DNA from: DATBLE01 sp963808815
GTDB lineage: Bacteria; Actinomycetota; Thermoleophilia; Gaiellales; Gaiellaceae
Assembly (NCBI GenBank): GCA_963808815.1
Contig: CAWEGI010000015.1
Location: forward strand, 186,001 to 250,000
Length of the DNA: 64,000 nt
Direction of reading: 5' to 3'
Shown: positions 1-9,997 of the stretch, one piece after another
How the letters are laid out: the number at the start of each line of letters is the position of its first letter
Position numbering within the stretch: position 1 is the stretch's first letter
Position numbers and translations under genes: made by a program
Notes under the pieces: generated by a model
Seen by the model: only the letters and a program-made list of their open reading frames with translations
What the model was told of the DNA's origin: nothing
Database searches by the model: none

Positions 1-394
1 ATGACCGAGATGGGCAGCTCCAGCCCGTTCGCCGATCTCGAGGCCCTCGACGCCCAGCGCATCTGGAACGGCGTCGCCGGCCGCGTGGTCGAGGGAGAGC
101 GCGTGACCCTCGCGGTGATCGAGCTCGACCCGGACAGCGTCGTCCCCGAGCACCGCCACGAGAACGAGCAGGTCGGCGTGCTCGTCTCCGGCCGGCTCGA
201 GTTCCGGATCGGCGACGAGACGCGCCGGGTCGAGCCCGGGCGGAACGTGGTGCATCCCCGCGGACGTCCCGCACGAGGTGCGGACGGGCTCCGAGGGGGC
301 CGTGGCCGTCGAGGTCTTTGCCCCGGCGCGGGCGGACTGGGCGGCACTCGAGCGGCTCGGGGCCCGGGCTCCGCGCTGGCCGACGGCCGACTAG
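1..394 (+). CDS. Cupin-domain protein, frameshifted
   Basis: This is a small single-domain cupin. Residues HRHENEQVGVLVSGRLEFRIG form the first conserved cupin motif (metal-binding His and Glu). After position about 240 the reading frame must move by +1. In the shifted frame the text continues GTWCIPADVPHEVRTGSEG, which is the second cupin motif with its His, and ends at TAG 392-394. The likely cause is one extra G in the GGG run at 238-240. The window opens exactly on an ATG in frame, so the true start could lie upstream. Such proteins bind a metal in a small beta-barrel; substrate and role cannot be read from the sequence. A head-to-tail neighbour is greA, 53 bp downstream. Confidence 0.7.
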
Positions 395-435
395 GATCGA
401 CGGGCGCCGGCCGGGCCTGGGCATCGGCAGAAGGG

Positions 436-441
436 TACGCT
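436..441 (+). promoter_or_regulatory. -10 box of greA, probable leaderless promoter
   Basis: TACGCT lies exactly 6 nt before the greA ATG, and no Shine-Dalgarno sequence fits between them. The spacing would put the transcript start at or next to the start codon. The same TAnnnT-6-nt-ATG layout recurs before pepE, deoB, recO and the island cyclase gene. Confidence 0.5.
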
Positions 442-447
442 GGAAGC

Positions 448-891
448 ATGGGAGAGCACCTCACGACGGAGCAGCACGCCCAGCTCGCAGCCGAGCTCGC
501 CGAGCTGGAGGGGCCGCGGCGCAAGGAGATCGTCGAGGCGATCGCGGTCGCGCGCGGGCACGGCGACCTCTCCGAGAACTTCGAGTACCACGCAGCCAAG
601 AACGAGCAGGGGCTGCTCGAGCGCAAGATCACCATCCTCCGCGCACGGCTCGAGGACGCGGAGATCGTCGAGGGCGGCGATCCCGACGTGGTCGGGGTCG
701 GCTCGCGGGTGGTCGTCGAGGACGAGACGGGCAGCCGCATCGAGGTCGAGATCTCCGGCCTCGGCGGCAACGGGACGACTTCCCCCTCCTCCCCGCTCGG
801 CGCCGCGCTGCTCGGGAAGCGCGTCGGCGCGACCGTCGACGTCCGGGCGCCCAAGAGCACCTGGCAGGCGACCGTCGTCTCGATCGGCTAG
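448..891 (+). CDS. greA: Transcription elongation factor GreA
   Basis: GreA rescues backtracked RNA polymerase by stimulating cleavage of the nascent transcript. The 147-aa product has the N-terminal coiled coil with the acidic tip motif GHGDLSENFEYHAAKNEQ (about residues 37-54) and the C-terminal FKBP-like domain with SPLGAALLGKRVG. It is slightly shorter than the usual 155-160 aa because the coiled coil and C-terminal loop are compact. The start is chosen at the ATG at 448, six bases after a TACGCT box. The stop codon overlaps by three bases the stop of the convergent gene on the other strand. Confidence 0.93.
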   Translation: MGEHLTTEQHAQLAAELAELEGPRRKEIVEAIAVARGHGDLSENFEYHAAKNEQGLLERKITILRARLEDAEIVEGGDPDVVGVGSRVVVEDETGSRIEVEISGLGGNGTTSPSSPLGAALLGKRVGATVDVRAPKSTWQATVVSIG

Positions 892-1776
892 CGGTCGACG
901 ATCCGGTAGATGCTCGCCAGGTCGTCGCGGTCACAGCCGACCCGGTCGTAGTAGATCGCCGGCCGTGGACCGTTGGTCGCGTAGCTGTACTGGAACGCCG
1001 TGGCGGGCGGGAACCGGAGGATCGTCCTGGCCGTCCCGTTTCGCCAGCGGACGAGGCGGACGTCGGCGCAGGCCAGCGCGTTCCCGTAGTAGACGGTCCC
1101 GTCCCGCGTCACCGACGGCCCGAATTGCGCGTACGCGTAGCCGCCGAGCAGAGGCATCGCGACCCGGTGCTGCGTGCGGATGTCGTAGCGATAGGCGCGG
1201 CAGTGGTTGTCCGGGCAACCGATCCAGACGGCGTAGCGTCCGTTGACCTGTCCGGGCGCTGCGTAGGCGGCATGGCCGTCGACCACGGCGACCGTGCGGG
1301 TGGCGCCGGTCGCGCGGTTGGTCAGCACGATCTCGTAGCTCCGAGTGGCGTAGTCGATTCGTCCGTACAGGAGCCAAGGGCCGGAGACCGACGGTCGCCA
1401 GAGCCACGCGCTCGTCCTGGCCTCCAGCGGCAACATCGTCAGCCTCCTGGTCCGGAGGTCCACCTCGGCCAGCTTCGACGTGCCGCCATGGATCAGCTGG
1501 ATGACCAGCGTCCGCCCGTCGATGCCTCCCGTCTCGGCGTAGGTGCCGCGCGGATTGGCTCGCCACGCAGGGCGGCGCCGCGGCGGACGAGCACGACCGT
1601 GTGACTCGCGGGCGGCAGCGGGTTCGGCGTCGCGCTGTGCATCCAGGCCAGCCGGCCTTCGGCGGCGACCGGCCCGCTGTTGTCGACGGCGTTGCGCACG
1701 ACCGCCTTCGGCGTCGGTGATCTGCGGCACCTGCCGCCGCGAGAATCGTCAGGCAGGCGGCAGCCCGCGCGACCAC
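888..1776 (-). CDS. Secreted hypothetical protein, possible beta-propeller, frameshifted
   Basis: The protein has an N-terminal signal-like stretch (VARAAACLTILAAAGAA) followed by a domain with repeated tryptophan/tyrosine-rich strands (WLWRPSVSGPWLLYGRIDY, NGRYAVWIGCPDNH, VTRDGTVYYG) that resemble TolB or WD-type beta-propeller blades. Three frames must be joined. The signal part is in one frame, the section PKAVVRNAVDNSGPVAAEG in a second, and the rest from RANPRGTYAETGG in a third. The shifts fall near 1730 and near 1560, and the length fits two missing bases. The GTG at 1776 abuts the stop of the upstream cupin, so the two genes probably form one minus-strand transcript. No catalytic motif is visible and the function is unknown. 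Confidence 0.55.
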
Positions 1777-2139
1777 CTAGATCCGCTCGAGCTCGTCCAC
1801 CGTTCGCTCGTCGCGGACGTTGCCCGTGTTCAGCGTCGTCTTCGGCTCGATCAGGACGACGTGCGTCTCACCCTCGGCGACCGGCCGGTGCTCGACGCCC
1901 TTCGGCACGACCACCAGCTCGCCGGGCTCGAGGACAACGTCGCCGTCGCGGAGCTCCATGCGCAGCCGCCCGGAGACGACCCAGAAGAGCTCGTCCTCGT
2001 CGTCGTGGTGGTGCCAGACGAACTCGCCCTCGAGCTTGACGACCTTGACGTAGGCGTCGTTCAGCTCGGCGACGATCCTCGGGCTCCAGGGCTCGTCGAA
2101 GAGCGCGAACTTCTCGGCGATCTCGACCTTCTGGAGCAT
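1777..2139 (-). CDS. Cupin-domain protein
   Basis: This 120-aa protein is a single cupin barrel, similar to small mannose-6-phosphate-isomerase-like cupins. The first metal motif is HHHDDEDELFWVVSGRLRM (about residues 43-61) and the second is PGELVVVPKGVEHRPVAEG (about residues 72-90). The fold and the metal ligands are intact. Substrate is not evident. Its stop codon touches the GTG start of the downstream secreted protein, which suggests cotranscription. Confidence 0.85.
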   Translation of the reverse strand: MLQKVEIAEKFALFDEPWSPRIVAELNDAYVKVVKLEGEFVWHHHDDEDELFWVVSGRLRMELRDGDVVLEPGELVVVPKGVEHRPVAEGETHVVLIEPKTTLNTGNVRDERTVDELERI

Positions 2140-2190
2140 GCGTTTCCATCGTATGCAGAGAGGCTGAAGCCTGTCCTTCTCCGGTCGCGA

Positions 2191-2871
2191 TCACGCGACG
2201 ATCTCGGCAGCTCCGTCCTCGACGGCCGCGAGCCGCGGCACCACCGGCAGGACGCTCTCGCGCGAGCAGAAGAGGATGTCCTCCTCGAGGCCCGGCGGCC
2301 CGTACGTGCGCGCGAGCAGCGCCGTGTGGGCATCCGGGAACGCTCCCGCCACGAGCCCGGCAGCGATCGCCGCGTCGCTGTGCTCTCCGCCCAGCAGCGC
2401 CACGATCCGCCCGGCACAGTAGGCGTCGTCGAGCGCGAACGCTCCCTTGAACCCGGCGCAGACGACTACCACGTCTTCCCCGCGCCCGCGAATCTCTTCG
2501 GCGACCGCGCCGAGGTTGAGCAGCGAGCCCAGCAGGACAACCCCACACTGCTCGGCCGCCCGCAGGATCGTCCGCGTCCCGTTCGTCGTCGAGAGGATCA
2601 ACGTGTCGGCTCGCGGCTCGAGGAACTCGCGCGGCGACGCGCCGACATCGAAGCCCTCGATCCGTACAGCGTCCCGCTCACCGCCGACGAGGGAGCCCTC
2701 GATCTCGCCCCGCAGCCGCCGCGCCTCCTCGATCTGGGCGCAGCAGAGCACCCGTCGGTATCCGGCGGCCAGCGCCTGCGGGATGGTCGAAGTCGCGCGC
2801 AGGACGTCGACCACCACTCCGACAGGTGCGGAGGCCGCCTCGTCCGGCGTGAAGGCGACATGGACGCGCAT
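2191..2871 (-). CDS. comB: ComB-type 2-phosphosulfolactate phosphatase family protein
   Basis: The 226-aa protein matches the ComB family, which removes phosphate from 2-phosphosulfolactate in a Mg-dependent reaction and is known from coenzyme M biosynthesis. Visible family motifs are VVVDVLRATSTIPQAL near the N-terminus, GFDVGASPREF around residue 73, STTNGTRTILRA around residue 94 and AGFKGAFALDDAYCAGRI around residue 140. No other sulfolactate or coenzyme M gene is next to it, so the physiological substrate here is uncertain; bacterial members are common without coenzyme M. It is divergent from the rhomboid gene across about 25 bp. Confidence 0.85.
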   Translation of the reverse strand: MRVHVAFTPDEAASAPVGVVVDVLRATSTIPQALAAGYRRVLCCAQIEEARRLRGEIEGSLVGGERDAVRIEGFDVGASPREFLEPRADTLILSTTNGTRTILRAAEQCGVVLLGSLLNLGAVAEEIRGRGEDVVVVCAGFKGAFALDDAYCAGRIVALLGGEHSDAAIAAGLVAGAFPDAHTALLARTYGPPGLEEDILFCSRESVLPVVPRLAAVEDGAAEIVA

Positions 2872-2881
2872 GACCTCCCGG

Positions 2882-2887
2882 TACGCT
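2882..2887 (+). promoter_or_regulatory. -10 box of the rhomboid gene
   Basis: TACGCT lies 9 nt before the GTG at 2897 in the short gap between comB and the rhomboid gene. It supports the GTG rather than the in-frame ATG at 2870, which would lie upstream of the box. Confidence 0.4.
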
Positions 2888-2896
2888 AACCGTGAC

Positions 2897-3781
2897 GTGC
2901 CAACCTGCTATCGCCACCCCGACCGGGAGACGGGGTTGTCGTGCTCCGAATGCGGCCGCCCTGTCTGTACCGACTGCGTGACCTTCGCGCCGGTCGGTCT
3001 GCGCTGCCCCGATCATGCTGCAGCCGACGGCAGCGGCGGTAAGGTCCAGCAGCGCGCGCAGCGCGCCGTGCGCAGGACGACCAGCCTGCGCTCAGGCGAC
3101 GCGATCGTGACCAAGATCCTGGTTGCGATCAACGCCGTCGTCTTCCTGATCACGGTCGCGCAAGGCTCCGGTCTGAACAACCCCGGCGGGTGGCTGTTCG
3201 ACAACTGGGCGCTCTTCGGTGGGCGCGCGTTCATCGACGGCCATTTCTACGGCGGTGTCGCCGGCGGAGACTGGTGGCGGCTGATCACCTCCGCGTTTCT
3301 GCACGCGAGCCTGATCCACATCGCCTTCAACATGCTCGCCCTGTGGTGGCTGGGCGCGCCCGTCGAGCTCGCGCTCGGACGAGCCCGCTACCTCGGCCTC
3401 TACCTCGTCTCCGGGCTCGCCGGCGCCGCCGGCGCACTGGTGGTGGAACCCAACGCGATCACCGTGGGCGCCTCAGGTGCCATCTTCGGCCTGCTCGGAG
3501 CCGGCGTCGTCCTGGAGTGGCAGGCGACCGGATCGCCGTTCGGGAACTACCTCATGCTGATCGTGATCAACCTGGCGATCAGCTTCGCCGTGCCGAACAT
3601 CTCGGTCGGCGGCCACATCGGCGGTCTGATCGGCGGGATCCTGTGCACGCTCGCGTTCACGAAGTTCGGCCGGGCCCACGCCGCGTACAGCCGACTGAGC
3701 CCGATCGGAGCGGTGACTCTCGCCGTGGTCGCCGCCGGGGCGGTCCTGATCGCCTACCTGAAAACGCGCGGCATGGCGTAG
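2897..3781 (+). CDS. Rhomboid family intramembrane serine protease with N-terminal zinc finger
   Basis: Rhomboids cut transmembrane segments of other membrane proteins. The 294-aa protein begins with a B-box-like zinc-binding segment, CYRHPDRETGLSCSECGRPV followed by CTDC and CPDH (about residues 4-40). Several transmembrane helices follow. The catalytic serine is in GASGAIFGLLGAG (about residue 195) and the catalytic histidine in VGGHIGGLIGGIL (about residue 240). The HASLIHIAFNMLALWWLG segment is the conserved H-x(6-7)-N helix. A cytoplasmic zinc finger before a rhomboid core is known in actinobacterial rhomboids and may recruit partners; that role is inference. An alternative ATG start at 2870 would add nine residues. 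Confidence 0.88.
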   Translation: MPTCYRHPDRETGLSCSECGRPVCTDCVTFAPVGLRCPDHAAADGSGGKVQQRAQRAVRRTTSLRSGDAIVTKILVAINAVVFLITVAQGSGLNNPGGWLFDNWALFGGRAFIDGHFYGGVAGGDWWRLITSAFLHASLIHIAFNMLALWWLGAPVELALGRARYLGLYLVSGLAGAAGALVVEPNAITVGASGAIFGLLGAGVVLEWQATGSPFGNYLMLIVINLAISFAVPNISVGGHIGGLIGGILCTLAFTKFGRAHAAYSRLSPIGAVTLAVVAAGAVLIAYLKTRGMA

Positions 3782-3784
3782 TAG

Positions 3785-3790
3785 TAGGCT
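3785..3790 (+). promoter_or_regulatory. -10 box of the GH26-like gene
   Basis: TAGGCT lies 8 nt before the ATG at 3799. The same hexamer, followed by a similar CCCGxCC spacer, precedes the BCCP fusion gene at 36826, which suggests a common promoter class. Confidence 0.4.
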
Positions 3791-3798
3791 CCCGGCCG

Positions 3799-4761
3799 AT
3801 GCGCCGGGCCCTCGCCGTCGTCGCCCTGGCTCTGGTCGTCTCCGCGACCTCGTCGGCTGCCGGGCCGAAGGTCCTGCTCGGGATCACCGGCAACGTCGGC
3901 CACTTCAAGCAGCTCACCGGCCAGCAGTCGGCCGTGCACCAGGCGTTTCTCGGCTGGGGCCAGGGGCAGGGCTACGGCTCGCCGTTCAACGCCCTGCTGG
4001 AGATGTTCGGCCCCGTGCCGATCTTCCACCTGGGCACCGCTGCGAGGCCGCCGAGCAAGAGCGAGGCGATCACCCCCGCGGCGATCGCGGCCGGTCGCGG
4101 CGACTCGTACCTCTTCGCGCTGAACGGCGCGATCGGCGAATTCGGCAAGCTGGTCTACGTCCGGCCGATGGCCGAGATGAACAATCCGATCAACCTCTAC
4201 TCGTACGAGCGCAAGCACGACGCAGCCCACTCGCCGCCCGCGTACCAGAGCGCGTTCTGCCGGATCTTCATCCTGCTCCACGGCGGCACCAAGGCGCAGG
4301 TCAACGCCCGGCTGAAGGCCCAAGGGCTGCCTGCGATCACCCGGGACCTCGCGGTCAACCCTTACCCGAGCCGCCTGCGCGTGATCTGGAATCCGCTCGC
4401 CGGCATCGAGCACGGCGCGAACCCGGCCGCGCGCTACTACCCCGGCGACGGCTGCGTGGACATGATCGGCAACGACATGTTCTCGTCCGCGCCCGGCGGC
4501 GGGTCGTTCGAGGAGAACCAGGCGCTGTACGACGCCCACAAGAACAAGCCCTACTCGCTGCCCGAATGGGGCCTCCAGGGAATTGACGACCCCGTGTTCG
4601 TCCAGCGGATCTGCGACTTCGTGAAGACGCACCGGCGCACGCAGCTGGCCGCGTATTACGAGAGCAGACCCGGCTCGATCTACGACCTCGGCAGCAAGAC
4701 GCAGAGCAAGACCGTCTACCGGAAGTGCCTCACGCCCCTAGGGGCGCCGCCGCCGGCATAG
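3799..4761 (+). CDS. Secreted GH26-like glycoside hydrolase (beta-mannanase-like)
   Basis: The 320-aa product starts with a signal peptide (MRRALAVVALALVVSATSSA) and then resembles glycoside hydrolase family 26, whose members cut beta-mannans or related glycans. The segment VRPMAEMNNPINLYS corresponds to the family's acid/base motif (usually RPxHExN) and LPEWGLQG to the nucleophile strand. Both glutamates are present, but the histidine before the first one is replaced by alanine. Four cysteines (in AFCRIF, GDGCVDM, RICDF and YRKCL) would suit an exported protein. Substrate is unproven. The gene stands alone downstream of the rhomboid gene with its own TAGGCT box. Confidence 0.7.
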   Translation: MRRALAVVALALVVSATSSAAGPKVLLGITGNVGHFKQLTGQQSAVHQAFLGWGQGQGYGSPFNALLEMFGPVPIFHLGTAARPPSKSEAITPAAIAAGRGDSYLFALNGAIGEFGKLVYVRPMAEMNNPINLYSYERKHDAAHSPPAYQSAFCRIFILLHGGTKAQVNARLKAQGLPAITRDLAVNPYPSRLRVIWNPLAGIEHGANPAARYYPGDGCVDMIGNDMFSSAPGGGSFEENQALYDAHKNKPYSLPEWGLQGIDDPVFVQRICDFVKTHRRTQLAAYYESRPGSIYDLGSKTQSKTVYRKCLTPLGAPPPA

Positions 4762-4896
4762 AGGGAAACCACTTTCGCCGCACATGTATTCGGCGCCGCG
4801 CCCGACCTGTGCGGGCGCGGCTCACCTCCGTAACTGGGGTGCGAAGGAGGTTAGGGAGGGGGGTTCATGGGGGGAACCGGCCGTTCCCCCATGCTT

Positions 4897-7549
<2,653 letters not shown>

Positions 7550-7556
7550 GGGCCAC

Positions 7557-7562
7557 TAGTCT
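7557..7562 (+). promoter_or_regulatory. -10 box of pepE within the ppdK/pepE divergent gap
   Basis: TAGTCT lies 6 nt before the pepE ATG in the 19-bp gap between two divergent start codons. The overlapping palindrome ACTAGT may also serve the ppdK side. Confidence 0.4.
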
Positions 7563-7568
7563 TGCCCG

Positions 7569-8249
7569 ATGGCCGAGCGGCGAATCGTGGCAGTCGGCGG
7601 CGGCGACGTGATCGCACTCTGGGGCCGCGTTCTCGACCTGGTCGGTCCGTCCCCGCGCGTTCTCTGGGTCGGGACCGCCTCCGCCGAGAATCCGGAGTAC
7701 ATGCTCCTCGTCCACGACGCGTTCCGGGACCGCGCCGACGTCCGTCGCGTCGACTTCTTCCCCTGGCCGCCTGAAGACCTGCGCGAGCTCGTCCTCTCGC
7801 AGGACGTGATCGTCGTCGGCGGCGGCAACACCGCGAACATGCTCGCGATCTGGCGCGTCCACGGTTTCGACACGCTGCTGCGCGAGGCGTGGGAGCGGGG
7901 CACGGTCCTGACGGGCGTGAGCGCCGGAATGATCTGCTGGTTCGAGGCTGGGGTCACCGACTCGTTCGGCCCGCAGCTCGAGGGGATGCGCGACGGCCTC
8001 GGCCTGCTCCCGGGGAGCGCCTGCCCCCACTACGACGGCGAGGAGCGGCGGCGCCCCGTCTACCGGCAGCTCGTGGAGAACGGCTTCCCCGCCGGGTACG
8101 CCGCAGACGACGACGCCGCGCTGCACTTCGTTGGCACGGAGCTTGCGGAGGTCTGGACGATGCGCGAGGGCGCGACCGGCTACCGGGTCGGCCCGGACGG
8201 CGAGACGGCGCTCGATGCGCGGCTCGTCAGTGCCGGCGGCGCGCCCTGA
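7569..8249 (+). CDS. Peptidase E / S51 family serine peptidase
   Basis: The 226-aa protein fits the S51 family (peptidase E and cyanophycinase relatives), which use a serine in a class-I-glutamine-amidotransferase-like fold. The nucleophile elbow is LTGVSAGMICWFEAG (serine near residue 119). The N-terminal strand RIVAVGGGD, the motif VGGGNTANMLAIW and the later CPHYDGEERRR are family features. The start follows a TAGTCT box by six bases. The 3' end overlaps the convergent 52-aa membrane protein gene by 23 bp. Whether it is an aspartyl dipeptidase or acts on another substrate cannot be told from sequence. Confidence 0.85.
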   Translation: MAERRIVAVGGGDVIALWGRVLDLVGPSPRVLWVGTASAENPEYMLLVHDAFRDRADVRRVDFFPWPPEDLRELVLSQDVIVVGGGNTANMLAIWRVHGFDTLLREAWERGTVLTGVSAGMICWFEAGVTDSFGPQLEGMRDGLGLLPGSACPHYDGEERRRPVYRQLVENGFPAGYAADDDAALHFVGTELAEVWTMREGATGYRVGPDGETALDARLVSAGGAP

Positions 8250-8385
8250 ACTCCGCGACCCAGGCCAGCCCGCGCAGCCCGATCCAGATCGGCGTGAGCA
8301 GGACGTAGAAGATGAAGATCCCGATCGCGAGCAGGAACCACCACAGGGTCCAGCGCGCGATCGAAACGGGCGGCTTCGGTTTCAT
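8227..8385 (-). CDS. Small membrane protein translationally coupled to ppsR
   Basis: This 52-aa protein has one strongly hydrophobic segment, WTLWWFLLAIGIFIFYVLL (about residues 14-32), and a basic C-terminal tail (EFRARRRH). The ATG at 8385 shares ATGA with the TGA of ppsR, a typical coupling arrangement, so it is very likely expressed with the PPDK regulator. It overlaps the tail of pepE on the opposite strand by 23 bp. I do not recognise a family. A link to PPDK regulation or membrane localisation of PpsR is speculation. Confidence 0.65.
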   Translation of the reverse strand: MKPKPPVSIARWTLWWFLLAIGIFIFYVLLTPIWIGLRGLAWVAEFRARRRH

Positions 8386-9209
8386 TCTGCGCTCGCCCGC
8401 GCCCGCTTCCGATCCTCGACGAGCTTGATCACCCGCGAGGCGGTCTCCTCGATCGAGAGCTCGGTGATGTCCAGGACGGGGCAGCCGAGCCGGCGGTGGA
8501 TCGCGTCGGCGTGCTCCAGCTCGTCGTAGATCTCGACCAGTTCCGCGTACGCCTTCGGGTTCGCCCGCATCTGGCGCACCCGCTCCTGCCGGATCTCGGC
8601 CAGCCGGCTCGCGTCGATCGTCAGGCCGACGATCTTCGCCGGGTCGAGCTCGAACAGCTCGGGAGGCGGCTCGATCCCCTGCACTACCGGCACGTTCGCG
8701 GTCTTGTAGCCCATGTAGCCCAGGTACATGGAGAGCGGGGTCTTCGACGTCCGGGAGACGCCGACGAGGACGATGTCGGCCGCCGGGAGGCCGCCGCCCA
8801 TCCCGTCGTCGAACTTGACTGCGAACTCGATCGCGGCGATCCGGCGGAAGTATGCGGAGTCGAGCGGGTGGCGGACGCCGGGGGCCATCTGCGCCGCCTG
8901 TCCCGAGATCTTCGCGATCGCCGTCAGCGGGGGGCCGAGGATGTCGCAGTAGTGCAGCTTTGCGCGGCGGCAAAAGTCGCGCAGCGCGTCACGCAGTTCC
9001 GGCTTGACGATCGTGTACACGACCACCGCGGGACGGCCCTTCGCCCGGTCCACCACCAGGCGCAGGTCGTCCACGGTCTCGACCCGCGGATGGCGGATCT
9101 CCTCGAACGGCTGCTCGGGGAACTGGGCCTCGAGCGCGGCGACGAGTCGGGTCGCGGTCTCCCCGGTGGCGTCGGAGACGATGTGCAGCTCGACAGGCGG
9201 CGCGCTCAT
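8382..9209 (-). CDS. ppsR: PPDK regulatory protein (bifunctional kinase/pyrophosphorylase)
   Basis: Members of this family (DUF299) inactivate PPDK or PEP synthase by ADP-dependent threonine phosphorylation and reactivate it by Pi-dependent dephosphorylation. The 275-aa protein starts with the family signature HIVSDATGETATRL and carries the P-loop GVSRTSKTPLSMYLGYMGYK near residue 150, followed by KIVGLTID. Presence of ppdK on the same strand about 0.8 kb away makes PPDK the likely target. The start ATG overlaps the TGA that ends the 81-bp element copy just upstream, which may control its translation. Confidence 0.92.
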   Translation of the reverse strand: MSAPPVELHIVSDATGETATRLVAALEAQFPEQPFEEIRHPRVETVDDLRLVVDRAKGRPAVVVYTIVKPELRDALRDFCRRAKLHYCDILGPPLTAIAKISGQAAQMAPGVRHPLDSAYFRRIAAIEFAVKFDDGMGGGLPAADIVLVGVSRTSKTPLSMYLGYMGYKTANVPVVQGIEPPPELFELDPAKIVGLTIDASRLAEIRQERVRQMRANPKAYAELVEIYDELEHADAIHRRLGCPVLDITELSIEETASRVIKLVEDRKRARASAE

Positions 9210-9211
9210 CG

Positions 9212-9292
9212 GACGCCTCCAGCGTCACGACATCGCCTCGCACCAGGGCCGACAGCTCCGCTGTCGCCTTGATACTCGGCTTCGTCTTTCAC
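9212..9292 (-). repeat. 81-bp two-hairpin element, copy 1 (before ppsR)
   Basis: This is read 5' to 3' on the minus strand, beginning GTGAAAGACGAAG. It contains stem 1 CGACAGC/GCTGTCG with loop GGA, and stem 2 GACGCT/GGCGTC with loop GGA, where the last pair is G-T. It is open as 27 codons and then ends with CGA TGA, the TGA overlapping the ppsR ATG. By hand alignment it matches copies 2 and 3 at 70 of 81 positions each, without gaps. Unlike the other copies it has no gene directly upstream on its strand; the divergent response regulator gene starts at 9326. Confidence 0.8.
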
Positions 9293-9325
9293 GATGCTCT
9301 CAGGTGGATCGGGGACACTTTCACC

Positions 9326-9997
9326 ATGCGCATTCTGGTCGTGGACGACGAGCGTGCCGTGCGGGAGGCTCTCGAGCGTGCGCTGCGTCTCGAAGGCTAC
9401 GAGGTCGAGCTGTCAGAGGATGGGCAGCAGGCGCTGATGGCGCTGGCCGGACGGAGCGCCGACGCGATCGTGCTCGACGTCCTGATGCCGGTGATGGACG
9501 GCATCGACACCTGCAAGGCGCTGCGGCGGATGGGCAACCGGACACCCGTGTTGATGCTCACCGCGCGGCACGAGGTCGACGACCGCGTCGCAGGGCTCGA
9601 CGCCGGCGCTGACGACTACCTGGTGAAGCCCTTTGCGCTCGAGGAGCTGCTGGCCCGCCTGCGAGCGCTCCTACGCCGGACGGGCGGCGACGGCGGGCCA
9701 CTCTCGTTCGCCGACCTCTCGCTCGACCCGGCCACGCACGAGGTGCACCGCGGCGACCGCCCCATCGAGCTGACCCGGACGGAGTTCCTGCTGCTCGAGC
9801 TCTTCCTGCGCAACCCGAGGCAGGTGCTGACCCGCGACGTCATCTTCGACCGCGTGTGGGGCTACGACTTCGGCCCCACGTCGAACTCGCTCGAGGTGTA
9901 CGTCGGCTACCTGCGCCGCAAGACGGAGGCGGACGGCGAGCCGCGCCTGATCCAAACCGTGCGGGGCGTCGGGTACGCGCTACGAGAACCGTCGTGA
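9326..9997 (+). CDS. OmpR/PhoB family response regulator (MprA-like)
   Basis: The 223-aa protein has a receiver domain with acidic pocket VVDDE, phospho-acceptor aspartate in VLDVLMPVMDG (about residue 50), LTARHE and VKPF with the conserved lysine (about residue 100). The C-terminal winged helix (about residues 125-223) includes LTRTEFLLLELFLRNPRQVL and the wing TVRGVGYALR. It would be phosphorylated by the histidine kinase encoded next, whose GTG overlaps its stop (GTGA). The start ATG at 9326 is preferred over upstream candidates because the receiver fold begins MRILVVDDE. Target genes are not evident. Confidence 0.93.
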   Translation: MRILVVDDERAVREALERALRLEGYEVELSEDGQQALMALAGRSADAIVLDVLMPVMDGIDTCKALRRMGNRTPVLMLTARHEVDDRVAGLDAGADDYLVKPFALEELLARLRALLRRTGGDGGPLSFADLSLDPATHEVHRGDRPIELTRTEFLLLELFLRNPRQVLTRDVIFDRVWGYDFGPTSNSLEVYVGYLRRKTEADGEPRLIQTVRGVGYALREPS

